Assembly (NCBI GenBank): GCA_963789165.1
Contig: CAWBJP010000002.1
Location: 372,001 to 436,000, forward strand
DNA length: 64,000 bases
From: CAWBJP01 sp963789165
GTDB taxonomy: Bacteria; Actinomycetota; Acidimicrobiia; IMCC26256; BP-133
Direction: 5' to 3'
Position 1 is the first letter of the stretch, and every line of letters begins with the position of its first letter. Position numbers and translations under genes: made by a program. Positions 16,443-23,443 of this stretch are shown here, piece after piece. Below the pieces are notes generated by a model. It was not told where the DNA came from. It was given only the letters and a program-made list of their open reading frames with translations, and ran no database searches.

Positions 16443-17513
16443 TTGATGGGCAAAGTGATGGGCAAAGCCGCTCTGGCGGTGGCGCTCGAATCAGGAGTCG
16501 CTGACCGGGGGGTCGGCCGGTTCTACCCTTGGTTTGTGCCGGGCGAACTCGTGATCGTGTCGAACCCAGACCAGGGTTCGTCTCTCGGGTACCTGTTGCG
16601 CCTTCCTATCTCGGGAGGGCTCGTCTTCCGCACGAGTGGCACCTGGCCGCGGACCAAGGCGCTGTTCTGCTACCCGATGCCGCCCGACGCCTGGCCGGAG
16701 GACGGAGAGGTCGTCGAGCGCGTGCCGTTACGCTCGTGCGTCCGGCGGGGGGCGGCGATTGAGGTCGTGGCCGACCGGGCCCGGGAGAACCGCTCTCAAC
16801 TGGTCTTCACTACCGCCCGGGGCCGCGATGTGGTGTTCTGGCAGTCCCCGCGGACGAGCAAGCAAGCCCGCCCGAACGTGGCGCTCCCGACGGCCCGGGC
16901 TGGCGGCCTCGCCGACCTCGAGGTCATCGTCGACACCCGGGAGCGCTATGCATACCGCTTCCCCGGGCAGGCCGTGTCGACTGTGTCCCGGGCGCTGCCG
17001 TGCGGCGACTACGGCGTCGTGGCTGGCGGTCGGCTCGTCGCCGTTGTGGAACGCAAGTCGATCGCCGATCTCATCAGCAGCGTCACCAACGGGAAGTTGC
17101 GATACGCGCTCGGCGATCTTGCTGCTCTACCTCGCGCCGCCGTGGTGGTCGAGGACCGCTACTCGGCCCTGTTCAAACAGCGGAACGCCCGTCCCGCCCT
17201 CGTCGCCGATGCCTTGGCCGAGTACCAGGTCCGTTGGCCCACCGTCCCATTGGTGTTCTGCGAGACCCGCCCCTTGGCCGAGGAATGGACCTACCGCTAT
17301 CTCGCCGCTGCCTGGCAGTGGGCGGCCACCGAGCCGAAGGCGCAGGAGCGGACCACGATGACCGATCCGGATCCGCAGCTCCTCGTTGCCCCCGAGCGGC
17401 CGGAGCCGAGCGTCGCCGAGGTGCGAGCCTGGGCGCGAAGCACTGGGCTCGAAGTTCCCGACCGCGGCCGCCTCCGACCTGAGATCTGGGAAGCCTGGCG
17501 GTCCGTCCACTGA
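16443..17513 (+). CDS. ERCC4-type nuclease fused to a C-terminal Lsr2-like DNA-binding motif
   Basis: 356 residues if read from TTG 16443; GTG 16536 (VPGELVIVSN) is the other plausible start, since the first 31 residues partly translate the element's arm-type repeats. ERCC4 nuclease motifs: LEVIVDTRERYAYRFP, LPCGDYGVV, then VVERKSIADLISS with the family ERK-xxx-D signature. The last 35 residues (VRAWARSTGLEVPDRGRLRP) match the Lsr2 C-terminal AT-hook-like domain. Such a protein would be a structure-specific or xenogeneic-DNA-targeted endonuclease. It is the first gene inside attL, so a role in element maintenance or in anti-phage or anti-plasmid defence is possible; this is inference. Confidence 0.8.
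   Translation: MMGKVMGKAALAVALESGVADRGVGRFYPWFVPGELVIVSNPDQGSSLGYLLRLPISGGLVFRTSGTWPRTKALFCYPMPPDAWPEDGEVVERVPLRSCVRRGAAIEVVADRARENRSQLVFTTARGRDVVFWQSPRTSKQARPNVALPTARAGGLADLEVIVDTRERYAYRFPGQAVSTVSRALPCGDYGVVAGGRLVAVVERKSIADLISSVTNGKLRYALGDLAALPRAAVVVEDRYSALFKQRNARPALVADALAEYQVRWPTVPLVFCETRPLAEEWTYRYLAAAWQWAATEPKAQERTTMTDPDPQLLVAPERPEPSVAEVRAWARSTGLEVPDRGRLRPEIWEAWRSVH
16446..16467 (+). repeat. Left-end arm-type direct repeats (two copies of ATGGGCAAAG)
   Basis: ATGGGCAAAG at 16446 and 16458, 12 bp apart. The same motif recurs beside the integrase at the other end, so these are probable integrase or excisionase arm sites. Confidence 0.65.
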
Positions 17514-17893
17514 CTGCCCGACCGCCCCGGCCCGGTTGGTTCCTGATTGATCGGCCTTGTGAGCACGCCGACTGAACCAGGGCTTCTTGAATGCCATGCA
17601 CGAGCGGAGCGTTCGGGGCGTGCCGCTGCGTCCGCCGAGTTGGCTGGCGTGCCGTCGGCTCCACGTCGTGAAGGTGCTGGTCGCAAGGGGTTTCGCGTCC
17701 GGTTGATGCGCCACGGTGTCACCCCGTGCCGGCTGGTCCGGTACGCGGGCAGTTCGGGCCCGGGGAGGCCTGCTGGCTACGTCTCTGGCTACGTCTTGGC
17801 TTCTTGCGGGGCCGCAAGAAGTTGTCCGAGCCGTCTCAGGCGGCCGAGGTACCCCGGCGGGGCGACGTCGCCTTGCGCACGTTCGATGCTTCG
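17514..17893. other. 380-bp non-coding stretch with a palindrome and short direct repeats
   Basis: No supported gene. TGGCTACGTCT occurs twice 12 bp apart (17774 and 17786), followed by a perfect 10-bp inverted repeat CTTCTTGCGG/CCGCAAGAAG (17800-17821). The spacing resembles the ATGGGCAAAG arms and may be the remnant edge of another recombinase unit. Confidence 0.5.
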
Positions 17894-19177
17894 TTATTGC
17901 GTCTGACTGCCCCGCGGGACGATTGCCCCGTACAGCATGGCGCGCAGCTCGGCATGGTAGGCAGCTCGGACTGCTGGCCCCTGCATGAACACGATGCCGA
18001 TCAGCTTCTCCTTGGCGTCGAACAGGTAGCGCGGGCCGGTGATGCCGCCCCAGTACACGTCGCCGATGCTGCCGGGGAACAGCGGTCCGCCATCGGCGGT
18101 GCGCACGGGGTTGACCAGGTTCCAGGAGTAGCCGTCGCCCGGATGGGCGACGCCGCGGGTGGAGCCGATCTGGTCTGCCATCGCCCAGCGCACGGTCATC
18201 GGCGAGAGCAGCCGCACGCCGTCGAGGGTGCCGCCGTTGACCACCATTTGCAGCAGCCGGAAGTAGTCAGTGGTGGTCGAGGCCATGCCGGCGCCGCCTG
18301 AGAACCGCTTGGGCGGCTTGGTCACGTCGAGCCACTGGAACACCCACATGTCCGGATCAGTGGACAGCGGGCGTGCAAACCGCTCGAGCGCGGCGCCTTG
18401 CACGGCGAAGGTCGTGTCCTTCATCTTGAGCGGATTGAGGACCAGCTCCTTCAGAGCCACGTCGAGCGGCTGCTTGGTCACGCGTTCGATGATGTGGCCG
18501 AGCAGATCGGTGGCGATCGAATACTCGAACTGCGTGCCGGGCGAGAATGCGAGCGGCAAGGTGGCGAGTTTCTGCAGCATCTCGTCGGTGGCCATGGTGT
18601 CGATGCGGTCGATGCCGAGTTCGCGGTACTTGTTGCGCAGCGGGTTGGGCGGGAAGAAGAAGTACGTGAACCCGGCGCGATGCGTCATCAGGTCGTGCAC
18701 CGTTGGCTGGCGCTCCGGGGCGACCAACTCGACATTGCCCCCCGCATCGCGGCGTTCGATCTTGAGATCCTTCAGCTCCGGCAGGAATGTCGCGATCGGC
18801 GCCATCACTGGCAGCTTGTTTTGCTCGAACAGCCGCAACGCCGCCACGGTGGTGATCAGCTTGGTCGACGAAGCGATCGGATGAATGGTGTCGCGCTTCA
18901 TCGGTACTTGCTTGTCCTTGTCGGCCCATCCGACCGCTTCATGCAGGACGATCTGGCCGTCGCGGGCGATCAGCACCACCGCACCGGGAATGCGGCCCTC
19001 TTCGACGTCTCCCTCCAACCAGTCGACGATGGCCGCGAGCTTGGCCCCATCGAGGCCCAAGCGCGTGTGCGCGGCCAACGTACCATCGCGTGCCAGCAGG
19101 CCAGCGGGAGCCGCCAGGGCCAGACCGGCGGCCAGCAGCGATGCCAGCGCCACTGATTTCAATGCCAGATGACGCAT
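17894..19177 (-). CDS. Serine hydrolase, class C beta-lactamase/esterase family, secreted
   Basis: 427 residues from ATG 19177, preceded by GGGAGGAC; a longer reading from 19276 crosses a flanking repeat and is rejected. Signal peptide MRHLALKSVALASLLAAGLA. The SxxK nucleophile motif is SSTK (Ser103-Lys106); YSI (in FEYSIATDLLG) is the YxN-equivalent; HRAGFTY and GGAGMASTTTDYFRLLQM are typical of the esterase/6-aminohexanoate-hydrolase branch. Composition differs from neighbours: bases 18781-18840 have 36 G/C of 60, against 70-80% nearby, pointing to transfer from a less GC-rich donor, perhaps a proteobacterium. Substrate unknown; antibiotic resistance should not be assumed. Confidence 0.88.
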   Translation of the reverse strand: MRHLALKSVALASLLAAGLALAAPAGLLARDGTLAAHTRLGLDGAKLAAIVDWLEGDVEEGRIPGAVVLIARDGQIVLHEAVGWADKDKQVPMKRDTIHPIASSTKLITTVAALRLFEQNKLPVMAPIATFLPELKDLKIERRDAGGNVELVAPERQPTVHDLMTHRAGFTYFFFPPNPLRNKYRELGIDRIDTMATDEMLQKLATLPLAFSPGTQFEYSIATDLLGHIIERVTKQPLDVALKELVLNPLKMKDTTFAVQGAALERFARPLSTDPDMWVFQWLDVTKPPKRFSGGAGMASTTTDYFRLLQMVVNGGTLDGVRLLSPMTVRWAMADQIGSTRGVAHPGDGYSWNLVNPVRTADGGPLFPGSIGDVYWGGITGPRYLFDAKEKLIGIVFMQGPAVRAAYHAELRAMLYGAIVPRGSQTQ

Positions 19178-19189
19178 GATGTCCTCCCT

Positions 19190-19229
19190 GGCAGCTGGCT
19201 CGTGGAGGGCGACGGGCTTTCCGTCTAGT
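19190..19229. repeat. Left copy of 40-bp repeat flanking the transporter module
   Basis: Matches 27110-27149 at 37 of 40 positions in direct orientation. It contains the hairpin GACGG-GCTTT-CCGTC, and the stop codon of the LPxTG cupin gene lies in it. Confidence 0.8.
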
Positions 19230-19914
19230 TGGGTTTGCGTCGGGTGATCGTGATCAGGGCGACGCCGAGAGGGCATGCCACGGCGGCCAGTGCAAGCAGC
19301 TTGGGGGTCGAGTGCCGCCCGGTGCTGGGGAGCGTCGTCAGGTTGGCCGGGCCCGCCGCCGGCGGGGTCCCATGGGCAGCGAGGGCTGCGGCGCTGGCGG
19401 CCGCCGCAGCAGCAGCATTGTCTGAGGGCGCCATTGCCGGGCCGACTTCGGTGGGGTCAGGGCACTCAGCCGGGGGGTCCGCCTCGGTTCGCGCCGATCC
19501 TCCGGGCGGGACGTTGAAGGCGACCACTACCGAATCGACGGGCTGGGTGCCGAGGTTGCGGACGAAATGGGGCCAGGGGGCGGTGGACGCGTCCTTCTCG
19601 AAATGCGTCTCGCTGGGCCGGACATCTTGGCCGACGCACGGCGGATGGGAAAGTCCATAGGTCGTCAAGACCCCCGATCTGACGATGACCACCACGCCGC
19701 CGGGGTGACGGTGCCACCCGGAGGTCGCACCTGGGGCCAACGTGAACGTGTACACCACGGTGTCCGTGCCCGCCCCGAAGGTGATCGCACCCGCCTCGGA
19801 GTGGGTGCCCCGCCCAACGTCTGTGCGCCTGAGCTCACCGTAGCCAGGGCTCCCCAGCGCTGCTGGCCCGAACGCCAACCACCCGAGCGTCGTCGCGACA
19901 ACAAGCCGTCTCAT
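19225..19914 (-). CDS. Secreted cupin-domain protein with LPxTG sorting signal
   Basis: 229 residues. Signal peptide MRRLVVATTLGWLAFGPAAL. The cupin core (residues ~45-135) has GATSGWHRHPGGVVVIV, giving a HxH pair, and a second strand set ending VVVAFNVPPGG; other metal ligands are less clear. After an Ala-rich linker comes LPSTG, a hydrophobic segment LLALAAVACPLGVALITI and RRKPN, a sortase substrate tail. No sortase is in the element or window, so a host sortase would be used. Its stop codon sits inside the 40-bp flanking repeat. Ligand unknown. Confidence 0.82.
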   Translation of the reverse strand: MRRLVVATTLGWLAFGPAALGSPGYGELRRTDVGRGTHSEAGAITFGAGTDTVVYTFTLAPGATSGWHRHPGGVVVIVRSGVLTTYGLSHPPCVGQDVRPSETHFEKDASTAPWPHFVRNLGTQPVDSVVVAFNVPPGGSARTEADPPAECPDPTEVGPAMAPSDNAAAAAAASAAALAAHGTPPAAGPANLTTLPSTGRHSTPKLLALAAVACPLGVALITITRRKPN

Positions 19915-19981
19915 TGCCCGCCCCTCTCGTCTGCCGGCCCGTGCACCGGCGGAAGCTCGCGCTTCCCCGCAATGGCAACCT

Positions 19982-20815
19982 TCACCTTCCCCCCGTGGAG
20001 TGGAGGGAGATCATGCTGTGCTCTCCTCGGGTACTTGAAGATCTTGGGGCGCCGCGCTTGGCGCGTTGGACCTGGGCGTAGAGGTGCGCTCGCAGTTCGG
20101 TGAAGCGGGGATCGGCGCGGGTGGTGAGTTGGTCGCGCGCCTCAGGCAGGTCGATGGTGAGGTCCTCGGCGACTGAGGTGGGCGCGCCCGACAGCACGAT
20201 CACCCGCTGACCGAGATATACGGCCTCGTCGATGTCGTGAGTGATGAACAGCAGCGTGACACCGAGCCGATGCCACACATCGCGGATGAGGTCTTCCAGG
20301 TCGGCGCGGGTCTGCGCATCGACGGCGGCGAACGGCTCGTCCATCAGCAGGACCAACGGCTCGTACGCGATGGCGCGCGCGATCGCAACCCGCTGCTGCA
20401 TGCCGCCGGAGAGCTGCCACGGGTAGGCAGAGTGCGCGTCGGCCAAGCCGACCGAGGCGAGAGCCTCGTCGACGAGCTCGTCGCGCCGGCGGCGCGCCAT
20501 CCCCTCGGCCCGCAGCGGCAACTCGACGTTGTCCCGCACGCGCATCCACGGAAACAGGCTCCGGCCGTACTCCTGGAACACCACCGCGACGCCTAGCGGC
20601 GGCCCGGTCACCGGCGTACCGTGCACACGCATCACCCCCGCCGTCGGTGCCAGCAAGCCAGCCAGGCACCGCAGCAGGGAGGTCTTGCCGCAGCCGGACG
20701 GCCCGACCATGCAGACCAGCTCGCCGCGACCGACGGTGAACGTCAGGTCAGCGATCGCCTCCACCCGCCGCCCGTGGGCGTCATAGACCTTGCGGAGGGC
20801 GCTGACCTCAAGCAC
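19982..20815 (-). CDS. ABC transporter ATP-binding protein, nitrate/sulfonate/taurine (SsuB/TauB) type
   Basis: 277 residues. Walker A GPSGCGKTSLLRC, Q-loop VFQEYGRSLFPW, signature LSGGMQQRVAIARAI, Walker B LVLLMDEPFAAVD, switch His in FITHDIDEAVYLG. The LFPW and ITHDIDEA patterns are typical of the SsuB/TauB/NrtD group. It is the last gene of a four-gene operon (binding protein, two permeases, ATPase) whose members overlap or sit within 10 bp. The C-terminal ~20 residues are probably non-conserved. Confidence 0.9.
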   Translation of the reverse strand: MLEVSALRKVYDAHGRRVEAIADLTFTVGRGELVCMVGPSGCGKTSLLRCLAGLLAPTAGVMRVHGTPVTGPPLGVAVVFQEYGRSLFPWMRVRDNVELPLRAEGMARRRRDELVDEALASVGLADAHSAYPWQLSGGMQQRVAIARAIAYEPLVLLMDEPFAAVDAQTRADLEDLIRDVWHRLGVTLLFITHDIDEAVYLGQRVIVLSGAPTSVAEDLTIDLPEARDQLTTRADPRFTELRAHLYAQVQRAKRGAPRSSSTRGEHSMISLHSTGGR

Positions 20816-20824
20816 GCCGCCCCC

Positions 20825-21604
20825 TCACAGCCCCCCGCGCTCCGCGGCACGCAGCCCGTGATACCAGTGCAGTACTCGGGACTCGGCAAGCCGGAACGCC
20901 AACGACAGCGCCACGCCGAGCAGCCCGAGCAGCAGGACACCGCTCCACATCTCCGGAATGGCGAAGCTGCGCTCGAACTGCACGACAGTGAAGCCCAGGC
21001 CGCTGCTGGCGGCGAACATCTCGCTGATGACCATCAGGATGATGCCGATCGACAGCGCCTGACGAGCGCCGGTGACGATCTGCGGGCTGGCCGAACGCAG
21101 CACCAGGTGGCGCAGGCGTGCGGTGCCGCGGATGCCGTAGCTGCGGCACGTATCGGCGAGCACCTCGTCGACCGCACGTACCCCCTCGACGGTGTTCAGC
21201 AGTACCGGCCACAGACAGCCGAAGGCGATTACCAACACCTTCATCGCGTCCCCGATGCCGGCAATGAGGATCAGGATCGGGACAAGCACTGGCGACGGGA
21301 TGGCACGGAGGAACTCCAGCACCGGCTCGACGACGGCACGCAGCCGGGGGCCGGAACCGATGAGGACGCCGAGCGCCACTCCGACGGCGAGGGCCACCGC
21401 GTACCCGAGAGCGAGGCGGCCAAGGCTGGGTGCCACGTCGTCCAGCAGCCTGCGACTGAACCACGTGTCGCGAAACGCCACCAGGATGCGCGACAGCGGC
21501 GGCCGGTAGACGTCGGTGCTCCCGGCGCTGGCGTACCACCAGACCGCCACGAGCGCGACCGGCAGACCGAACATGGTCACGGTCCAGCGGAGTATGGCCG
21601 TCAT
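20825..21604 (-). CDS. ABC transporter permease, SsuC/TauC type (second of two)
   Basis: 259 residues from ATG 21604, which overlaps the upstream permease stop as ATGA. Six membrane helices; the EAA-loop region reads CRSYGIRGTARLRHLVLRSA, and EFLRAIPSPVLVPILILIAG is the family block. It probably pairs with the other permease as a heterodimer, since the operon has two distinct permeases and one ATPase. The next gene starts 9 bp downstream. Confidence 0.9.
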   Translation of the reverse strand: MTAILRWTVTMFGLPVALVAVWWYASAGSTDVYRPPLSRILVAFRDTWFSRRLLDDVAPSLGRLALGYAVALAVGVALGVLIGSGPRLRAVVEPVLEFLRAIPSPVLVPILILIAGIGDAMKVLVIAFGCLWPVLLNTVEGVRAVDEVLADTCRSYGIRGTARLRHLVLRSASPQIVTGARQALSIGIILMVISEMFAASSGLGFTVVQFERSFAIPEMWSGVLLLGLLGVALSLAFRLAESRVLHWYHGLRAAERGGL

Positions 21605-22368
21605 GCCAGCACCTCCGCCCGCATGGCGGGATGCCAAGCCAGCACCCGGCGCTCGGCCGTCCGAGTGACCAGGTTGGCAGCGACACCCAGTACGCCGGTG
21701 ACGACAGCGAGGGCGTACATCGCGGGCGCCGCGCCGCTGGTCTGGGCGACCGCGATCTCCTGGCCCAGTCCGGGGGTGCCGATGACCAGCTCACCGGTGA
21801 TCGCCAGCTTGAGTGCGACCGAGGTGGCGAGGCGGATGCCGGTCACGGCGTAGGGCAGGGCGGTCGGCCAGACCAGGTAGCGCACCTGGTGCAGCCGCCC
21901 GAGCCGGTAGCTGCGCGCCGTGTCGCGGGCGACCGGGTCGACGTCGGCGACGCCATGCAGCACCTGTACCAGCACCTGCCAGAACGACGCGTAAACGACG
22001 AGAAGCAGCGTGGCTTGCCGCCCGGTGCCGTAGAGCAGCACGGCGAGCGGGATCAGCGCCACCGACGGGATGGGCCGCAGGAACTCGATGGTCGAAGAGG
22101 TCGCGGCGCGAAGGGCCGGCACCGACCCGATGACGACGCCGAGGACGAGCCCCGCGACCACCGCGATCGCCAGCCCGGTCAGCCAGGTGCGCAGCGTGTC
22201 GGCGAGTGCGGTCCAGAACGCGGGCTGGTGTGCCTCGTCGACCAGGGCCCGGGCGATCCGGCTGGTCGGCGGCGCGTAGCGGGCGGGCACCAGCCCGAGG
22301 CGGGGCGCGACCTCGAGTAACCCCGCGAACGCGACCAACCCGGCGGCGCCGAGCCGCGCCCGCCTCAT
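21601..22368 (-). CDS. ABC transporter permease, SsuC/TauC type (first of two)
   Basis: 255 residues from ATG 22368, overlapping the binding-protein stop (ATGA); the longer reading from 22470 is a shadow extension. Family block EFLRPIPSVALIPLAVLLYG and EAA region RSYRLGRLHQVRYLVWPTAL. Two tandem permease genes rather than one homodimeric SsuC is a less common arrangement and suggests an asymmetric channel. Confidence 0.9.
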   Translation of the reverse strand: MRRARLGAAGLVAFAGLLEVAPRLGLVPARYAPPTSRIARALVDEAHQPAFWTALADTLRTWLTGLAIAVVAGLVLGVVIGSVPALRAATSSTIEFLRPIPSVALIPLAVLLYGTGRQATLLLVVYASFWQVLVQVLHGVADVDPVARDTARSYRLGRLHQVRYLVWPTALPYAVTGIRLATSVALKLAITGELVIGTPGLGQEIAVAQTSGAAPAMYALAVVTGVLGVAANLVTRTAERRVLAWHPAMRAEVLA

Positions 22369-23330
22369 GGCAGGAGCGCGTTCACATCGGGTGCCTTGTC
22401 CATCAGCCCGTCTTCGACAGCCAGGTCGGCGAGCGTCTGCACGGACCGCCGGTTGATCTCGGTCCGCCACTTGGGAAGGGTGAGCTTCGCCACGACTTCC
22501 GGGGCGATCTGCATGTACGTGCCGAGCACCTGCCGCGCCTCGTCCGGGTGGGCGTCGGCGTAGCGCAGCGACTCGGTCATCGCCTCGGTGAAGCGCATCA
22601 CAAGGTCGGAGTTCGTGGTGATCAGCTGCTTGGACGCGAAGTACGTGGCCGCAGTGAGGTCCGGCGCGGCGTCGACGTAGTTCCAGGCCACCACACGCCC
22701 GCCCTGACCGAGCGCGGCGGTCAGAAACGGCTCCACCGCCCAGATGGCGTCGACCCGGCCAGCCTGGAGGGCCGCGGGCATGTCGGGGAACGGCACTTCC
22801 ACGAACTTGACCGCCTTCGGGTCGCCACCGGCCTTGCGCACCGAGGCGCGGATCGTCGTGTCACCGATGTTTTGGAGGGTGTTCAGGGCTACGGTTCTGC
22901 CGCCGAGGTCGGCCGCCGTCCTGACTGGGCTGTCCGCCTTGACGACCACGCCGCTGTAGTCCTTGCCCGCCTCTCCCGTGGAAGCCGCCGCGGTGCAGAC
23001 GATCTTGACCGGCAGCCCCTTCGACGCGGCCAACAGCAACGAGGTGACGCCGCTGTACCCGAACTGCAACTGGCCGCTGACCACGCCAGGCACGATCGCC
23101 GCGCCACCCTGACTGGTCGACAGCGACAGATCGATGCTCCGCTTGCTGAAGAAGCCCTTCTGCTTGCCCAAGTAAATCGGGGCCAAGGGGACGTTCGCGA
23201 TGACCCCGGCCGAGACCTTGTCAGGCTGTCCCGAGGTCGGCCTCTGCGCTGCGTCGGACGAGGTGCAAGCGGCGGAGGTGGCCAGCGCCGCCACGGTCAG
23301 GAGTACGGCAAATTGCCTGAGCGTTCGCAT
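22365..23330 (-). CDS. ABC transporter substrate-binding lipoprotein (SsuA/NMT1-like)
   Basis: 321 residues from ATG 23330. Lipobox LATSAAC (Cys ~ residue 22). The fold follows NMT1/SsuA proteins: VPLAPIYLGKQKGFF, QFGYSGVTSLLLAASKGLPV, and DIPF-like VDAIWAVEPFLTAA. Candidate ligands include sulfonates, nitrate-like anions, pyrimidine precursors or riboflavin-type molecules; the sequence does not settle it. First gene of the operon, divergent from the AfsR-like regulator across a 113-bp gap. Confidence 0.88.
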   Translation of the reverse strand: MRTLRQFAVLLTVAALATSAACTSSDAAQRPTSGQPDKVSAGVIANVPLAPIYLGKQKGFFSKRSIDLSLSTSQGGAAIVPGVVSGQLQFGYSGVTSLLLAASKGLPVKIVCTAAASTGEAGKDYSGVVVKADSPVRTAADLGGRTVALNTLQNIGDTTIRASVRKAGGDPKAVKFVEVPFPDMPAALQAGRVDAIWAVEPFLTAALGQGGRVVAWNYVDAAPDLTAATYFASKQLITTNSDLVMRFTEAMTESLRYADAHPDEARQVLGTYMQIAPEVVAKLTLPKWRTEINRRSVQTLADLAVEDGLMDKAPDVNALLP

Positions 23331-23398
23331 GGTGACTCTCCTGTTTCTCCGGGTCGTCGTCGGCCGTCCTGCGCGAAACTGATCGCGCCACTGTCTCG

Positions 23399-23437
23399 TT
23401 GGTGGCGATTGGGTCGCGGCGTTGGCGAACCGTTGGA
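23399..23437 (+). promoter_or_regulatory. Helically phased TTGG repeats between transporter operon and AfsR-like gene
   Basis: TTGG occurs at 23399, 23409, 23422 and 23433 (spacings 10, 13 and 11), two of them extended as TGGCGA. SARP/AfsR-type winged-helix domains bind short direct repeats about one helical turn apart, so this could be the autoregulatory site. Low certainty. Confidence 0.35.
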
Positions 23438-23443
23438 GCCCCA

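Noticed and set aside
17547..17906. 119-residue ORF between nuclease and hydrolase
   Set aside because: No start signal or conserved pattern, Arg/Ser/Gly-rich, and it crosses a palindrome and into the end of the opposite gene.
17894..19177. Antibiotic-resistance beta-lactamase
   Set aside because: The SxxK fold is shared with esterases and peptidases; motifs here fit the esterase/amidase branch and nothing shows lactam specificity.
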